Shown: one piece after another, positions 26,705-36,659 of the stretch | How positions within the stretch are numbered: position 1 is the first letter of the stretch | How the letters are laid out: the number at the start of each line of letters is the position of its first letter | Assembly: GCF_011087585.1 (NCBI RefSeq) | Contig: NZ_VJOT01000016.1 | Span: 1-55,742 of the forward strand | Length of the DNA: 55,742 bases | Direction: 5' to 3' | From: Neochlamydia sp. AcF84 | GTDB lineage: Bacteria > Chlamydiota > Chlamydiia > Chlamydiales > Parachlamydiaceae | The notes under the pieces: generated by a model | What the model saw: the letters and a program-made list of their open reading frames with translations, nothing else | What the model was told of the DNA's origin: nothing | Databases searched by the model: none | Translations under genes and position numbers: made by a program

Positions 26705-28390
26705 ATGTTGGATAAGCCAGAGGCTTCTATTACATTAGGCCTGGAGCTAGAAAAAACCTTTTTAAGGGGCATTCAACTAACCTACAATAAAGGAAAGCCT
26801 CATTTTAGCAAGCTGTTTGAAATAATAGAAGAGTTGGATAATGTAAATCCGCTTTACATTTATGAAGAACATCCTGATTTGCAAAAAAGCCTGCAGAGAG
26901 ATCTAGTGATCACAGCGTTAGATACTCCTGAAGTGCTTTTACGGCATCTCGAAATAAAATTAAAAAAAGAAAAAGATATAGAACAAGTATTAGCTTTTCA
27001 AGCCGAACCTCTGCTACCCTATTCCTCGGACCAAGCCGTCTTAGATTATCTTAAGATTGGCCATTCAGAAGAGGGGTCTTTATTAACTGTTTTAGCAGCC
27101 CGCAAAGATTACATTCAAAAACATTTAAAATACTGTTCCAAGCTTCGGATAGAACCTGAGGTTATCACTGCTATACCCGCAGCTTTATACAATTTTGCTA
27201 TCACCTGTGTGTCTTCGCCTAACCCTTATTGTATCATACATCTTGGCACTCAACAATCTACAGCCGTGCTTATACAAGGTTCCAAGCTTATGGCTGCTCA
27301 GTCCATTTTAGGAGGAGTACAAACACTTAAAGATGCGTTGATAGAAGAAGATGGGTCGATTAACCTTGCTGGCTCTAACGGTAACTTACTGGGCACCAAT
27401 CAGCCTGTTCCTACTTACCAAGCTTGGGAAAGTTTGCGCCTAGAAATTAAACGTGTAGTTTTTTCTCTCACCAAACAAGCCAGGGGGCAGGAAGTAAAGG
27501 AATTATTAATTACTGGTTCAGCTGCTTTAATTCCCAACTTGGGAACCTCTTTAGCTTCAGATTTAAAAATGCAACAAATTTTTCCCCAGCCAGAGATTTT
27601 TCCTCAGTTAAGTGTAGAAAAAATGCAAGAATTTGCAGCCCCCTTAGGCATAGCTTTAGCAGGCCTTCCTCTTTTAAAAGACAAAATTAACTTTCGTAGG
27701 CAGGAATTTTCCTATCCTCATCCTTGGAAAAGATTGACCAAATCATTATATGCCTATGCAGGCTTATGTATCGCTTTAGCTTCAGCTTTATATATATTTA
27801 CGCAATCTTATCTTGCTTATCATCTCGATAATGCTAGGCAAGATTATATTGAACTCTTACAGGTTATGAATGAACCCTACGCTAATTTTGAGAGCTCTTA
27901 TGAAAAAAGCAATTCTTTGCTCAATGATTCTGATAGCCAAACTAAAGGCATTTTAGAGCTCTCCGCAAAAGATCTTTTAGAACGGGTCCATTATGTTGAA
28001 AAAAACCTACAGGGTAAGCCTGATATTTTCCCCCTTCTACCCATCATTCCTAAAGTAAGCGATGTTTTAGCTTGGTTAGGCTCCCAAGATGTTCTTAGAG
28101 GAAAATGTAAAGGGGAGGAACTTCCTTTACCCCCTATTCAAATAGAAAGCTTTCATTACGCTTTAGTTAAAAGACCTGAACAACATAAGAGGCAGGAAAA
28201 ATATCAGGTAAAAGTTGAAATGGAGTTTACAAGTTCGATACCCAAGCAAGCTCGCGAGTTCCATGATGCATTGATTGAGCCTAATTCCTTCGTAGACCCT
28301 AAAGGGGAAGTAAAATGGAATAGCAGCCATGGTCGCTATAGAACCTCGTTTTACTTAAAAGATAAAACTCTTTATCCCTCTTCTTCATAA
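26705..28390 (+). CDS. PilM/GspL-like actin-fold membrane protein
   Basis: A 561-residue protein. Residues 1-340 look like the actin-like ATPase fold of PilM/GspL: SITLGLELEKTFLRGIQL at the start, PYCIIHLGTQQSTAVLI as the phosphate-1 type turn, and KELLITGSAALIPNLG with APLGIALAGLP near the end. A transmembrane segment (about 347-368) is followed by a coiled and then periplasmic PilN-like part. It would couple an inner-membrane platform to a secretion or pilus-like motor. It heads an operon with the next two genes, in front of recA, matching an order I recall from Chlamydia. The assignment is by pattern only. Confidence 0.6.
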   Translation: MLDKPEASITLGLELEKTFLRGIQLTYNKGKPHFSKLFEIIEELDNVNPLYIYEEHPDLQKSLQRDLVITALDTPEVLLRHLEIKLKKEKDIEQVLAFQAEPLLPYSSDQAVLDYLKIGHSEEGSLLTVLAARKDYIQKHLKYCSKLRIEPEVITAIPAALYNFAITCVSSPNPYCIIHLGTQQSTAVLIQGSKLMAAQSILGGVQTLKDALIEEDGSINLAGSNGNLLGTNQPVPTYQAWESLRLEIKRVVFSLTKQARGQEVKELLITGSAALIPNLGTSLASDLKMQQIFPQPEIFPQLSVEKMQEFAAPLGIALAGLPLLKDKINFRRQEFSYPHPWKRLTKSLYAYAGLCIALASALYIFTQSYLAYHLDNARQDYIELLQVMNEPYANFESSYEKSNSLLNDSDSQTKGILELSAKDLLERVHYVEKNLQGKPDIFPLLPIIPKVSDVLAWLGSQDVLRGKCKGEELPLPPIQIESFHYALVKRPEQHKRQEKYQVKVEMEFTSSIPKQAREFHDALIEPNSFVDPKGEVKWNSSHGRYRTSFYLKDKTLYPSSS

Positions 28391-28410
28391 AAATAATAAG
28401 AATAGTTAAA

Positions 28411-29031
28411 ATGTTAGAAAATATTCCTCGCCAGCGACTTCTCTTTTATGGTTTGTTCATCGGATTACTGCCCTTAATTTTGGTGACCCTCTATTTTTAT
28501 TCGCAATTAGAAAGGTTGAACCATCTGAAAGAGACAATCCATTGTACCCGTGAGACAGCTATCATGCGTGAAAAGAAGCAAGCCACCAATAGGGCTGTTA
28601 TAGAGCATTTTCGTGAAGCCGATCATTACTATATTGATAAATATTTAGAAAGTTTGGTTTTTCTTGAACCAGAAATTGAAAGTCTCCAAAAACTTGAAAA
28701 CGATAAAAATTTTGCTTTTGATGACATTTTGAAAAAAAGATTAGAGTATTTATCCAATAATAATAGCTTAGCCTTTACTGAAGGAGTCGTACAGTCTTAC
28801 CCTCTTTTTCAAGAGACTACCGAAACTCTTGTCCATCCTGTAGAAGTGAATGTGGAAGATATTCAAAAAATTTTATCGCGCATTGAAGCTATTCCTATTG
28901 GACCTTACGCCCCTCCTTCTCATCCCCCTCAACTTCTTATTTTAGATTTCAAAATTAATAGAAAAAATATTTCCGAAAATAATGAAGTTTTTAGCCTAAA
29001 TTTAAAACTATTAAAAAGAGAATTTCTTTAA
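28411..29031 (+). CDS. single-pass membrane protein (PilO/GspM-like position)
   Basis: A 206-residue protein with one N-terminal membrane segment (LLFYGLFIGLLPLILVTLYF, about 11-30), then a coiled stretch and an alpha/beta C-terminal region with a Pro-rich turn (GPYAPPSHPPQLLI). This layout is that of PilO/GspM platform proteins, and the gene lies 20 bp after the PilM-like gene and 5 bp before the MORN gene, clearly one operon. No residue-level match confirms the family. Confidence 0.5.
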   Translation: MLENIPRQRLLFYGLFIGLLPLILVTLYFYSQLERLNHLKETIHCTRETAIMREKKQATNRAVIEHFREADHYYIDKYLESLVFLEPEIESLQKLENDKNFAFDDILKKRLEYLSNNNSLAFTEGVVQSYPLFQETTETLVHPVEVNVEDIQKILSRIEAIPIGPYAPPSHPPQLLILDFKINRKNISENNEVFSLNLKLLKREFL

Positions 29032-29036
29032 GCTTT

Positions 29037-30320
29037 ATGAAACAACTTAAACTCCTCCCCCTTCTTATCTTTCTTTGTTATATAGCTCATGGATGTATAC
29101 CTACCAGCTTAAGGGATGAGCAGCCAGCTTTGATTAGCATCAACTTAATTGATCGCAATGGGCTTAATGAGACTATCACCAATAAAGAACGCTTGAATCA
29201 ATACGAAAATGTAAATTTTCTAGGAGCTCAGCCTTATCAAAAAGTTTTAAGAGTCTATCAAAAAGATAGCCAAGGAAGCTCTCCAGCATATATTACTACT
29301 TACTATGAAAATGGACAGCCTCGCCAATATTTAGAAGCTGTTAACAATCGTGCGTATGGGTCTTACCGAGAGTGGTATAAAGATGGTACTTTAAAGCTTG
29401 AAGTTACTCTTATTGGAGGTATTGCAGATTTAACATCTAGCGCCGAAAAAAGCTGGCAATTTGAAGGATGCGCGCGCGCATGGGATGAAAACGGTAATAT
29501 TCAGACTGAAATAACTTATGAAAAGGGTTTGTTAGAAGGAGATTCTATTTACTACCATCCGAATGGAAGGATGTGGAAACGTATTCCTTTTCACAAGAAT
29601 CAAGCGAATGGCATAGCAGAATACTATCTTGATAATGGCCAGCTTTTACAAACGATCATTTTTTGCCACGGCGTTCGCCACGGTGAAGCTGTACGCTACT
29701 GGCCATCAAAAAAAATTGCTGCTCAGGAACATTTTAGCCAAGGACTATTGATTTCTGGCCAATATTTTGATAGGGAGGGGAATCTTATAGCTGAAATCAT
29801 CGAGGGCGAAGGGTATCGTGCCAGCTTTAATAAAAAAAATGTGCAAGAATTACAGCAATTTCAAGGCGGAGTTTTACAAGGTAAAGTAAAAATTTTTGAT
29901 GAAAACAATCGTCTACAGCGCCTTTATCATGTAGAGAATGGCTTAAAAAATGGGGAAGAATATGAGTATTTTCTTTTAAAGGGCCTAAAAGAAGCACGTC
30001 CCAAAATGTTAATTAATTGGTATCGAGGTAATATTAATGGGTATGTAAAAACCTGGTATGATAATGGCACCCTCGAGAGTCAGCGGGAAATAGTTAATAA
30101 TAAACGCAATGGGTTAGCTACAGCCTGGTACCAAGATGGAAGTTTAATGCTTATCGAGGAATATGACCGAGACCTAATCGTGAAAGGTGAATATTACAAA
30201 AAAGGAGATAAAAATCCTATAAGTGAAATTTTAAATGGAAAAGGAACAGCTACTATTTATGATGGAGAAGGCCGTTTTATTCGAAAAATTCATTACTATA
30301 ATGGAAAGCCGCAGGAATAG
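29037..30320 (+). CDS. MORN/YwqK-repeat lipoprotein
   Basis: A 427-residue protein with a lipoprotein-type signal (LLPLLIFLCYIAHGC, lipidation at Cys20). The rest consists of about ten antitoxin-YwqK/MORN-like repeats of the form YYENGQPRQYLE, WYKDGTLKLEV, YYHPNGRMWKRIPF, WYDNGTLESQREIV and WYQDGSLMLIEEY. Such repeats form extended beta sheets that bind peptidoglycan, membranes or proteins. Third gene of the operon; recA follows after 231 bp, which contains no other gene. Confidence 0.75.
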   Translation: MKQLKLLPLLIFLCYIAHGCIPTSLRDEQPALISINLIDRNGLNETITNKERLNQYENVNFLGAQPYQKVLRVYQKDSQGSSPAYITTYYENGQPRQYLEAVNNRAYGSYREWYKDGTLKLEVTLIGGIADLTSSAEKSWQFEGCARAWDENGNIQTEITYEKGLLEGDSIYYHPNGRMWKRIPFHKNQANGIAEYYLDNGQLLQTIIFCHGVRHGEAVRYWPSKKIAAQEHFSQGLLISGQYFDREGNLIAEIIEGEGYRASFNKKNVQELQQFQGGVLQGKVKIFDENNRLQRLYHVENGLKNGEEYEYFLLKGLKEARPKMLINWYRGNINGYVKTWYDNGTLESQREIVNNKRNGLATAWYQDGSLMLIEEYDRDLIVKGEYYKKGDKNPISEILNGKGTATIYDGEGRFIRKIHYYNGKPQE

Positions 30321-30551
30321 CTAAATTTTCCTTGCTTTTTTCTTACTTATGAGGTATAAATTAGCTACTGTTGAAAGACACCCTCTTCTTTGAAAAAATA
30401 GTTTTTTAATTAAATAAATCAGTAAAAAACCTTAAAAAAAGTGCTTGGGTAATTTAATTGTTCCATACCAAGCATTCATGCTTTTTCTCTTTATCTATTC
30501 GTATAAATTTATTATTCTTTCTTTGGATTTTTATTAAAATTGGAGATCATT

Positions 30552-31622
30552 ATGGCTCAAGCTAACGATGCAGAACGTAAAAAAGCACTCGATTTGGCAG
30601 TTAGCCAAATTAAAAAGCAATTTGGCGATGGTGCCATTATGTCGCTTGGCAAACACTCTTCCGAGCGAGAAATTAGTGTAATTAAAACTGGCGCTCTCTC
30701 TTTAGATGTAGCTTTAGGCATTGGAGGAGTTCCCAGAGGACGCGTAGTGGAAATTTATGGGCCTGAATCTTCAGGTAAATCTACTTTGGCTTTACATATA
30801 GTCGCTAATGCTCAACGTAATGGTGGTGTAGCGGCTTATATTGATGCAGAGCATGCATTAGATCCTAGCTATGCGACTAAAATCGGAGTTAATATTGATA
30901 ATCTATTAATCTCCCAACCTGATAGTGGAGAAGAAGCTTTGAACATTGCAGAAGCGTTAGCTCGTTCGAATGCTATTGATGTAATTATCATCGATTCTGT
31001 GGCAGCCTTAGTGCCTAAATCAGAGCTTGAGGGGGAAATCGGCGATACTCACGTAGGTTTGCAAGCACGTATGATGTCACAAGCTTTACGCAAGCTAACG
31101 TCTGCTCTAGCTAAAAGCAACACTTGCGCTATTTTTATTAACCAAATTCGTGAGAAAATTGGGGTTATGTATGGCAACCCTGAGACTACCACAGGTGGAA
31201 GAGCTTTAAAATTTTATTCTTCTGTACGCTTAGATATTCGTCGTACAGCAGGAATTAAAGGAAATGACAATGTAGAGATTGGTAATCGCGTACGAGTCAA
31301 AGTAGCAAAAAATAAAATGGCCCCTCCCTTCTTAACTGCTGAGTTTGATATTCTGTTCAACGAAGGTATTTCTCGTACCGGAGCAGTTATTGACATGGCA
31401 GCTGAATACAATATTGTGGATAAAAAAGGTGCTTGGTTTAGCTACAAAGGCCAACGTCTAGGTCAAGGTAGAGAAGCCGTTAGAGAAGAGCTTAAGAATA
31501 ATGCCAAGTTGCTAGAAGAACTAGAAACTTTAGTATTAGAGCATCTTAACAATAAGGTTGCAGCCAAAACAAGTAAAGCGTCCGAGAATGAAGAATCTTT
31601 AGCTGAGCTTATGGAAGTTTAA
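30552..31622 (+). CDS. recA: recombinase RecA
   Basis: A 356-residue RecA. Walker A is GPESSGKST (70-78), followed by [12 protein letters not shown], the L1/L2 DNA-binding loops ([33 protein letters not shown]) and [17 protein letters not shown]. It forms filaments on single-stranded DNA for recombination and repair. The ATG at 30552 is chosen because GGAG lies 6 bases upstream; a TTG 12 bases earlier is unlikely. A textbook terminator follows. The family usually has an acidic tail, here ending ELMEV. Confidence 0.98.
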   Translation: MAQANDAERKKALDLAVSQIKKQFGDGAIMSLGKHSSEREISVIKTGALSLDVALGIGGVPRGRVVEIYGPESSGKSTLALHIVANAQRNGGVAAYIDAEHALDPSYATKIGVNIDNLLISQPDSGEEALNIAEALARSNAIDVIIIDSVAALVPKSELEGEIGDTHVGLQARMMSQALRKLTSALAKSNTCAIFINQIREKIGVMYGNPETTTGGRALKFYSSVRLDIRRTAGIKGNDNVEIGNRVRVKVAKNKMAPPFLTAEFDILFNEGISRTGAVIDMAAEYNIVDKKGAWFSYKGQRLGQGREAVREELKNNAKLLEELETLVLEHLNNKVAAKTSKASENEESLAELMEV

Positions 31623-31663
31623 TTGTAATCTTTAAGCCACAAGACTTATCGCCCTTTTATTTA

Positions 31664-31696
31664 GGACTTTTGCCAAAGCAGGCAAAAGTCCTTTTT
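31664..31696 (+). terminator. rho-independent terminator of recA
   Basis: GGACTTTTGCC (31664-31674) pairs perfectly with GGCAAAAGTCC (31681-31691) around a 6-base loop, followed by TTTTT. Confidence 0.92.
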
Positions 31697-31882
31697 ACAT
31701 TCCCTCTTTTTCAAATAAAATCTTCTCGCTTTAATTTCCAATCATGCGCTCTTGAGAGGCTCTTTCGGCAATCGCATGTTTTGTAAATGAACCCCCTTTA
31801 AATAAACAAAAAAACATTCAGGGAATTGGGTATATCGCTTTAATTTTTAAGACGTATAAATATTAAGTTATACGCTTTTAAT

Positions 31883-31897
31883 CTACTCCTTATGCAG
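31883..31897. repeat. short dispersed repeat, copy 1
   Basis: CTACTCCTTATGCAG recurs at 38145-38159; beyond it the two copies keep partial similarity for about 70 bases (TTATAAAA, then a GGGC end). Both lie in gene-poor DNA downstream of plus-strand genes. It may be a remnant of one mobile sequence. Confidence 0.35.
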
Positions 31898-32084
31898 TCA
31901 CATACTTTATAAAATCCCTTTTGTTAAACAGAGAGACATCTTTCAGAGGGCTGGGTATACGGGCGAAGTTTTTCTAAAGCGTATTAAGAGAATGTAAGGC
32001 AGCTTTTAACTTTGCCTATTTCGCTATAGCCTATATCGGTAAATATTTATTTCTGGCTTATAAACTTTTCCTTATAGAAATAAA

Positions 32085-32310
32085 AATTTTAATTCATTTC
32101 TATCAATACAGGTTTCATGGCTTTTACCAAGGCATCAATTAACAATTCTAATTGATCCTCTAACGTGTAGTTTTTCGACCTTTAGCTTTATTATTTTCTT
32201 CATATCCCTCTAGCCATTTCTTCGGTTGCCTTGATACTTTATTTATAGCCTACAGATGCACTAGAATTTGCTAGCTTGTCCAAATTTTTAGCGAAGCGAT
32301 CGCCCTAAGT
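32085..32310 (-). pseudogene. decayed unidentified gene
   Basis: Minus-strand frames joined by shifts read RFAKNLDKLANSSASVGYK, LEGYEENNKAKGRKTT and LEDQLELLIDALVKAMKPVL. The helical, charged sequence is clearly ex-coding but I do not recognise the parent. It sits in the 2-kb graveyard after recA. Confidence 0.4.
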
Positions 32311-32599
32311 GAAGGTTAATATTATAGAGAAGAATGACATAAGGTATAATTATTGAGATTGCAAACAGCTTTTTTCTAACTTTAAAGAAGAAGAAGATCG
32401 ATAGAGATAGAAGAGAATGGAAAAGAAGAAAGTATGTTTGTAAACTCTTCTCTACAATAGAGAAATTAAGCGCCATGGCAAAAAAAACAGGGCCAAAAGT
32501 TGTTAAAGTAGAGAGAGAGTACAACAATCTATAAGCGTAGCTTGGGCTGCTTACCTACATTAAGGAAGGGCAAAAGAAACGATCCTCCAATTCCTAAAT

Positions 32600-32926
32600 A
32601 GCCAAAAGATAGAGTTTCTTTTTGAGTAGGTGGGTCAATCGCTACCATCTTCTCCTCATGACTTATTAGCTTTAGATCGAGCCAATTATCCTATTAGCAA
32701 ACAATTAAGCTTCTTCTTAACTTTCACCTTTTCTTCTAGCCTCCTTATAGCCCTTAAGCTTAAACCAATTGAAAATTGTGGCGCAATTTACTTAGCCATT
32801 TCAGAATTACAAAGAGCTATAAAAGAGGGCGATAACTTTGCAGAAAAGGCTATGCCTAAACGAAAAGAGAATTATGTGTTGTATCGTATGCTCAATTGCA
32901 GTAAGAGGCAATTGAATGAATATTAA
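32600..32926 (+). pseudogene. IS4-like transposase fragment
   Basis: A 98-codon frame begins near SPHDLLALDRANYPISKQL, which resembles the DLLLLDRGYP block around the second catalytic Asp of IS4-type transposases, followed by a beta-strand region ending in a Lys. The remainder does not align and no complete transposase can be built. Confidence 0.4.
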
Positions 32927-33046
32927 AAACAAACCATTTGTGCGAGTAAATTATCTATTTTCCCCTATTCAAATATAAACCGATCTTTCCTCTAAAAGAT
33001 CGTAAATCAGTTTATTGGCAGTCAGTCTGCCTTTATAATGTAAAAA

Positions 33047-33330
33047 ATGGGATTGATTACCTATTACCTAGATGATCCTTTGCTACCAAAGAGTGTCTAT
33101 GGAGATGCTGCTTACAAGCAAGCTTTCTTCCTCTTATCTTACAGGCAAGGTACAGACTCTTTAGCGTTTTTAGGAGGAGGAAGGCTGAAGCCAGAAAACG
33201 ATAAATCCTATAAAAACAAGAGAGATGATGCTTTAAAATTTGTTAAAGCCTTAAAGAGGCGATAAAGCTAGGCAGCTTTAGAAAAAGTGCTGCTGCTAAC
33301 TTAGCAGATTGCTTGCTAGAGCAGAGATGT
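33047..33330 (+). pseudogene. IS5-like transposase fragment
   Basis: SVYGDAAYKQ matches the conserved D-x-A-Y block of IS5-type transposases, followed by FLGGGRLKPENDKSYKNKRD, close to the proline/arginine-rich stretch after it. The frame ends at the point where the final Glu helix should begin, so the copy is truncated. Confidence 0.5.
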
Positions 33331-33701
33331 ATTTGCTTAAAAAAATCCTGCATAATGGTCTCATCGGAAGATTCTCGCTCTAGGAAGCTAGCTTGTTGGA
33401 GACGCACATTATATATTTAGAAGAGCGATTATTAATAAGGTGGCAAAAGTTAAAATGCCTTCTAGCCAGAGGGTACTAACTTAGATGATAAAGCATAATA
33501 GAAGGCTACCTGTTAAACGCAAGAAGTATTACATCATTTTTACGGCGCCGCTATTAATTTCAATCAAACAAAATTTATAATTAACAGCAATTAATTATTA
33601 ATTTTAAAACAAATTGAAAATAAATATACCTTATAATTAATAGTTTATTATAGAATGATCATATGTTTGTATTAATAATCTATTAATTAAAGGAGATAGA
33701 G

Positions 33702-34802
33702 ATGAGTAGCCCTATGCGCAGAGTAGAAGAAATAAAAGAACTTGAAATGAATAAAATCCTAGGAAGCTTAAATAGCATGCCCAAGCAAAGCGTCTCATGG
33801 AAAGGCCATACATGGAACCTAATCAAGGATAGTTTAAATAGCTTTATAAGGAGCATTAAAACAAGACATTGGATCTCCGGCGAACAATATAGGAATGATA
33901 AACTTTCCGCGTCATTAAAGCTGCTTAGCACGACTATTATTGCAAAACTTGAAGATACGATAGGAGAGTCTAAGCTAGAAATTCAATTAAAATCTTCTGA
34001 GCAGGCTATAGATGTTTACTCGTTTCATCAGGCAAATTATCTTTTAACCTTAGCGGTTAAAACCCATGCAATGAAGATAAATGAGATATTGGAAAAAATT
34101 GATACCACTAGGTTTAATGTAGAAAATATAAACTATCTAAATAAGATCAAAGCTACTGTAAGAGGCTTAAATGATAGCTGCCAAAGAGATTTAAAGGCCG
34201 AGACAGATTTTATCAATCGAGCTCAAGAAAAAAAGCTTAATGAATTTAATAAAACAGAAGAGATGGAAAATCTACAAGATAAGCTGCATGAAGGAGTAAA
34301 AACTTTACATGAAGCTTCAAGCAACTCCATCGATCCTTCAAGTAGCGATGAAGAGAATAAAAGCTTGCTTATCGAAACTGATGTAGATCAGTTAAATAAT
34401 AGCGGTGTAGATGTTTTAATTGTCCAAACAGATTTTATCAATCAAGCTCAAGAAAAAAAGCTTAACGATTCTAATCGAGAAGAAGAAATGAAAATTCTAC
34501 AAGGTAAGCTGCATGAAGAATTAAAAGCTCTGCAGGAGGCCCTGAGTAACTACACCAATCCTTTAAGTAGCAAGGAAGAGGATAGGAGTTCGCTCATAGC
34601 AAGAGATAGCTTGGACCGGTTAATAGCGTCAATCAATACTGGCATAGAAACAGAAGAGCTAAGAGAAGAATCTAAAAAAGCCATTAAGCTTACAGAAGGC
34701 TTTTTGAAAGAAACTTCTATCTCCTCTGAAGAAATAAAAAACCTTCTTGCTAAGCTAAAAGGGACTCATGAGGGCTATGCAAACTTATTGAAGAAGGATT
34801 AA
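33702..34802 (+). CDS. coiled-coil protein with an internal duplication
   Basis: A 366-residue, charged, mostly helical protein without signal peptide or membrane segment. Two segments of about 75 residues are direct repeats: one begins ETDFINRAQEKKLNEFNK and runs through NLQDKLHEGVKTLHEA, the other begins QTDFINQAQEKKLNDSNR and runs through ILQGKLHEELKALQEA. Each ends with a Ser/Glu-rich linker. The start has a good ribosome site (AAGGAG). The neighbourhood, after a transposase graveyard and facing ispA across a shared terminator, suggests a lineage-specific accessory gene. No function is recognised. Confidence 0.6.
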   Translation: MSSPMRRVEEIKELEMNKILGSLNSMPKQSVSWKGHTWNLIKDSLNSFIRSIKTRHWISGEQYRNDKLSASLKLLSTTIIAKLEDTIGESKLEIQLKSSEQAIDVYSFHQANYLLTLAVKTHAMKINEILEKIDTTRFNVENINYLNKIKATVRGLNDSCQRDLKAETDFINRAQEKKLNEFNKTEEMENLQDKLHEGVKTLHEASSNSIDPSSSDEENKSLLIETDVDQLNNSGVDVLIVQTDFINQAQEKKLNDSNREEEMKILQGKLHEELKALQEALSNYTNPLSSKEEDRSSLIARDSLDRLIASINTGIETEELREESKKAIKLTEGFLKETSISSEEIKNLLAKLKGTHEGYANLLKKD

Positions 34803-34827
34803 CAACCCTGCCTACCTAAGCAAAACT

Positions 34828-34847
34828 AGCGCGGAATTTTCCGCGCT
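34828..34847. terminator. bidirectional terminator between convergent genes
   Basis: AGCGCGGAA (34828-34836) pairs with TTCCGCGCT (34839-34847); T-rich tracts lie on both sides, serving the plus-strand coiled-coil gene and minus-strand ispA. Confidence 0.8.
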
Positions 34848-35747
34848 TTATTTAATTTTTTCTTCATGGATTTGCGAAGTAAGCAAGTCACATAAAGCGC
34901 TTAACTCAGGGGCCTCCAAATTAAGCTGCTGGCTTATCACCTTAAACGCCTCTATTTCCTCTAAAAACATTTTAAAAGCAGCCTCTCTACCGCACTTAGC
35001 TACCAAGTTGACCAGCTTCCCTCGATGAGCATCTTGCTCGATATCTCCAAAATCATCAGCAATTTGAAAGGCCATGCCAAAGTGATAAGCAGCTTTTTTC
35101 ATGTCTGTAAGTTTATCTAAAGCTCCTCCCCCATACAACCATCCTAAAACAAAAGAAATCTCAAATAAAGAGCCCGTTTTCATCCGAATAATTTCTTTCA
35201 AAGTGTTTATACTTAAATCAGGAGGATAGATATCTAAAAATTGCCCTCCTGTAGCCCCTAAAAGACCTGTATTAAATGTGCAGTTTTCTAGAGCAAGAAG
35301 GCAAATCCTGTCACTCTGGGCAGCATGAAGGGCTCCCGATAAACTTAGTACTTTTGCATTTTTAGCGAGAAATTCATACCCCGAAGCAATTAAAGCATAA
35401 CTAGCTAATAATGCTAGAGATTCTCCATACACTCTATGAGCACTAGGCTTATCCCTTCGCACATCATCGTTGTCCATACAGGGCAAATCGTCCGCCAATA
35501 AAGAAGCGGTATGGAAAAACTCAACAGCAAGAGCAGCAAAAGATACATCTACTGAGGCCTTCAAAGCTTTAGCAATTACTAGGACTAAAAAGGGGCGAAA
35601 ACGCTTGCCACCATTCATTAAGGCATACTCACAGACGTCACGCAAGTTTGTTTTAGGGCCTAGAAGGGGGATAGCTTGACACAAGCTTGATTCGAAAGTG
35701 AGTTGGTAAGGTGCTAAAATGGAAGAAAAAGGATCATTTTTAATCAT
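34848..35747 (-). CDS. ispA: polyprenyl (farnesyl/geranylgeranyl) diphosphate synthase
   Basis: A 299-residue trans-isoprenyl diphosphate synthase that condenses isopentenyl diphosphate with allylic primers to C15 or C20. The first Asp-rich motif is DDLPCMDNDD (with the four-residue insertion typical of bacterial FPP synthases) and the second is QIADDFGDIEQD, which keeps DDxxD with Phe-Gly in place of the usual Ile-Leu. GGKRFRPFLV provides the IPP-binding lysine and arginines. It feeds cell-wall lipid carrier and quinone synthesis. The GlmU-like gene lies immediately upstream on the same strand, 49 bp away. Confidence 0.92.
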   Translation of the reverse strand: MIKNDPFSSILAPYQLTFESSLCQAIPLLGPKTNLRDVCEYALMNGGKRFRPFLVLVIAKALKASVDVSFAALAVEFFHTASLLADDLPCMDNDDVRRDKPSAHRVYGESLALLASYALIASGYEFLAKNAKVLSLSGALHAAQSDRICLLALENCTFNTGLLGATGGQFLDIYPPDLSINTLKEIIRMKTGSLFEISFVLGWLYGGGALDKLTDMKKAAYHFGMAFQIADDFGDIEQDAHRGKLVNLVAKCGREAAFKMFLEEIEAFKVISQQLNLEAPELSALCDLLTSQIHEEKIK

Positions 35748-35796
35748 AGACAGTAAGTTTTAAGTAATTTTAATAATAAATTTTTTAGCAAGACTT

Positions 35797-36480
35797 TTAA
35801 AGAGGAGTAACGACCATTTTTTGAGATGAACGAATAAGCTGATTTGAAGTTATAAATCCTCCTGCATTTACACATGGATAGCAGATCACCTGTTTGCCCC
35901 ACAAAGTTCCAGGATTGGTTACAGAATTACAACCTATTTGCGAATCATCACCTATAATAGCCCCAAATTTTTTTAAATCTGTTTCAATGAAGCTCCCATC
36001 TAGATAGATAGAAACATTTTTACGATTTAATCTAAGATTAGCACATTTTGTTCCAGCGCCTAAATTGACACGTGAGCCCAAAATTGTATCGCCAAGGTAA
36101 GCAAAATGACCAGCTTGAGCTTTGTCAAACATGATAGCATTCTTCACCTCGGTAGCATGGCCAATTACACATTCATTTCCCGCAATGAAATTACCTCGAA
36201 TGTAGGCTCCATGACGCACACTACAATTTTGGCCGATGATACAAGGTCCTTTAATATAAGCACCAGGCTCAATAATAGTACCTTGGCCGATAGAAATTAG
36301 ATGAGGATTTACCAAATAAGTTCCCTGTGGAACAAGAACTTCAATTTCTCCTAAAGTAAGGGTTTGCAGGTAAGAGGAGATAAGAGACAAAGCGTTCCAT
36401 ACAAAAGTACAACTTTTAAAAAGCTTAGCATGTGCAAAGTTAGTAAGATCAAAAAAATAGTCAGGTGAAAAATTATTCAT
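35797..36480 (-). CDS. GlmU-like left-handed beta-helix acyltransferase
   Basis: A 227-residue protein made of hexapeptide repeats (ISIGQGTIIEPGAYIKGPCI and on), matching the C-terminal acetyltransferase half of GlmU, including GHFAYLGD with the catalytic-type histidine, and LGSRVNLGAGTKCANL. The N-terminal uridyltransferase half is absent: full GlmU is about 450 residues. It may be a separate acetyltransferase acting on glucosamine-1-phosphate or a UDP-sugar pyrophosphorylase accessory. It lies upstream of ispA on the same strand, an arrangement I recall in Chlamydia. Confidence 0.7.
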   Translation of the reverse strand: MNNFSPDYFFDLTNFAHAKLFKSCTFVWNALSLISSYLQTLTLGEIEVLVPQGTYLVNPHLISIGQGTIIEPGAYIKGPCIIGQNCSVRHGAYIRGNFIAGNECVIGHATEVKNAIMFDKAQAGHFAYLGDTILGSRVNLGAGTKCANLRLNRKNVSIYLDGSFIETDLKKFGAIIGDDSQIGCNSVTNPGTLWGKQVICYPCVNAGGFITSNQLIRSSQKMVVTPL

Positions 36481-36659
36481 AGCTCAAAGGTATAATAAAA
36501 AAAAACGAAGAATACAAGATTATTCTTGTTGACAAGAGAGACAAATAATAATTTTAAGCATCCTTAAGCTAAAGAAGAATATAGTTCTTAATAAATTTAT
36601 TCTTCTTCCTCTTAAGGTGTGGAAATGTAGATAACCCTATCTATTTGCTTCTGTTCTAG

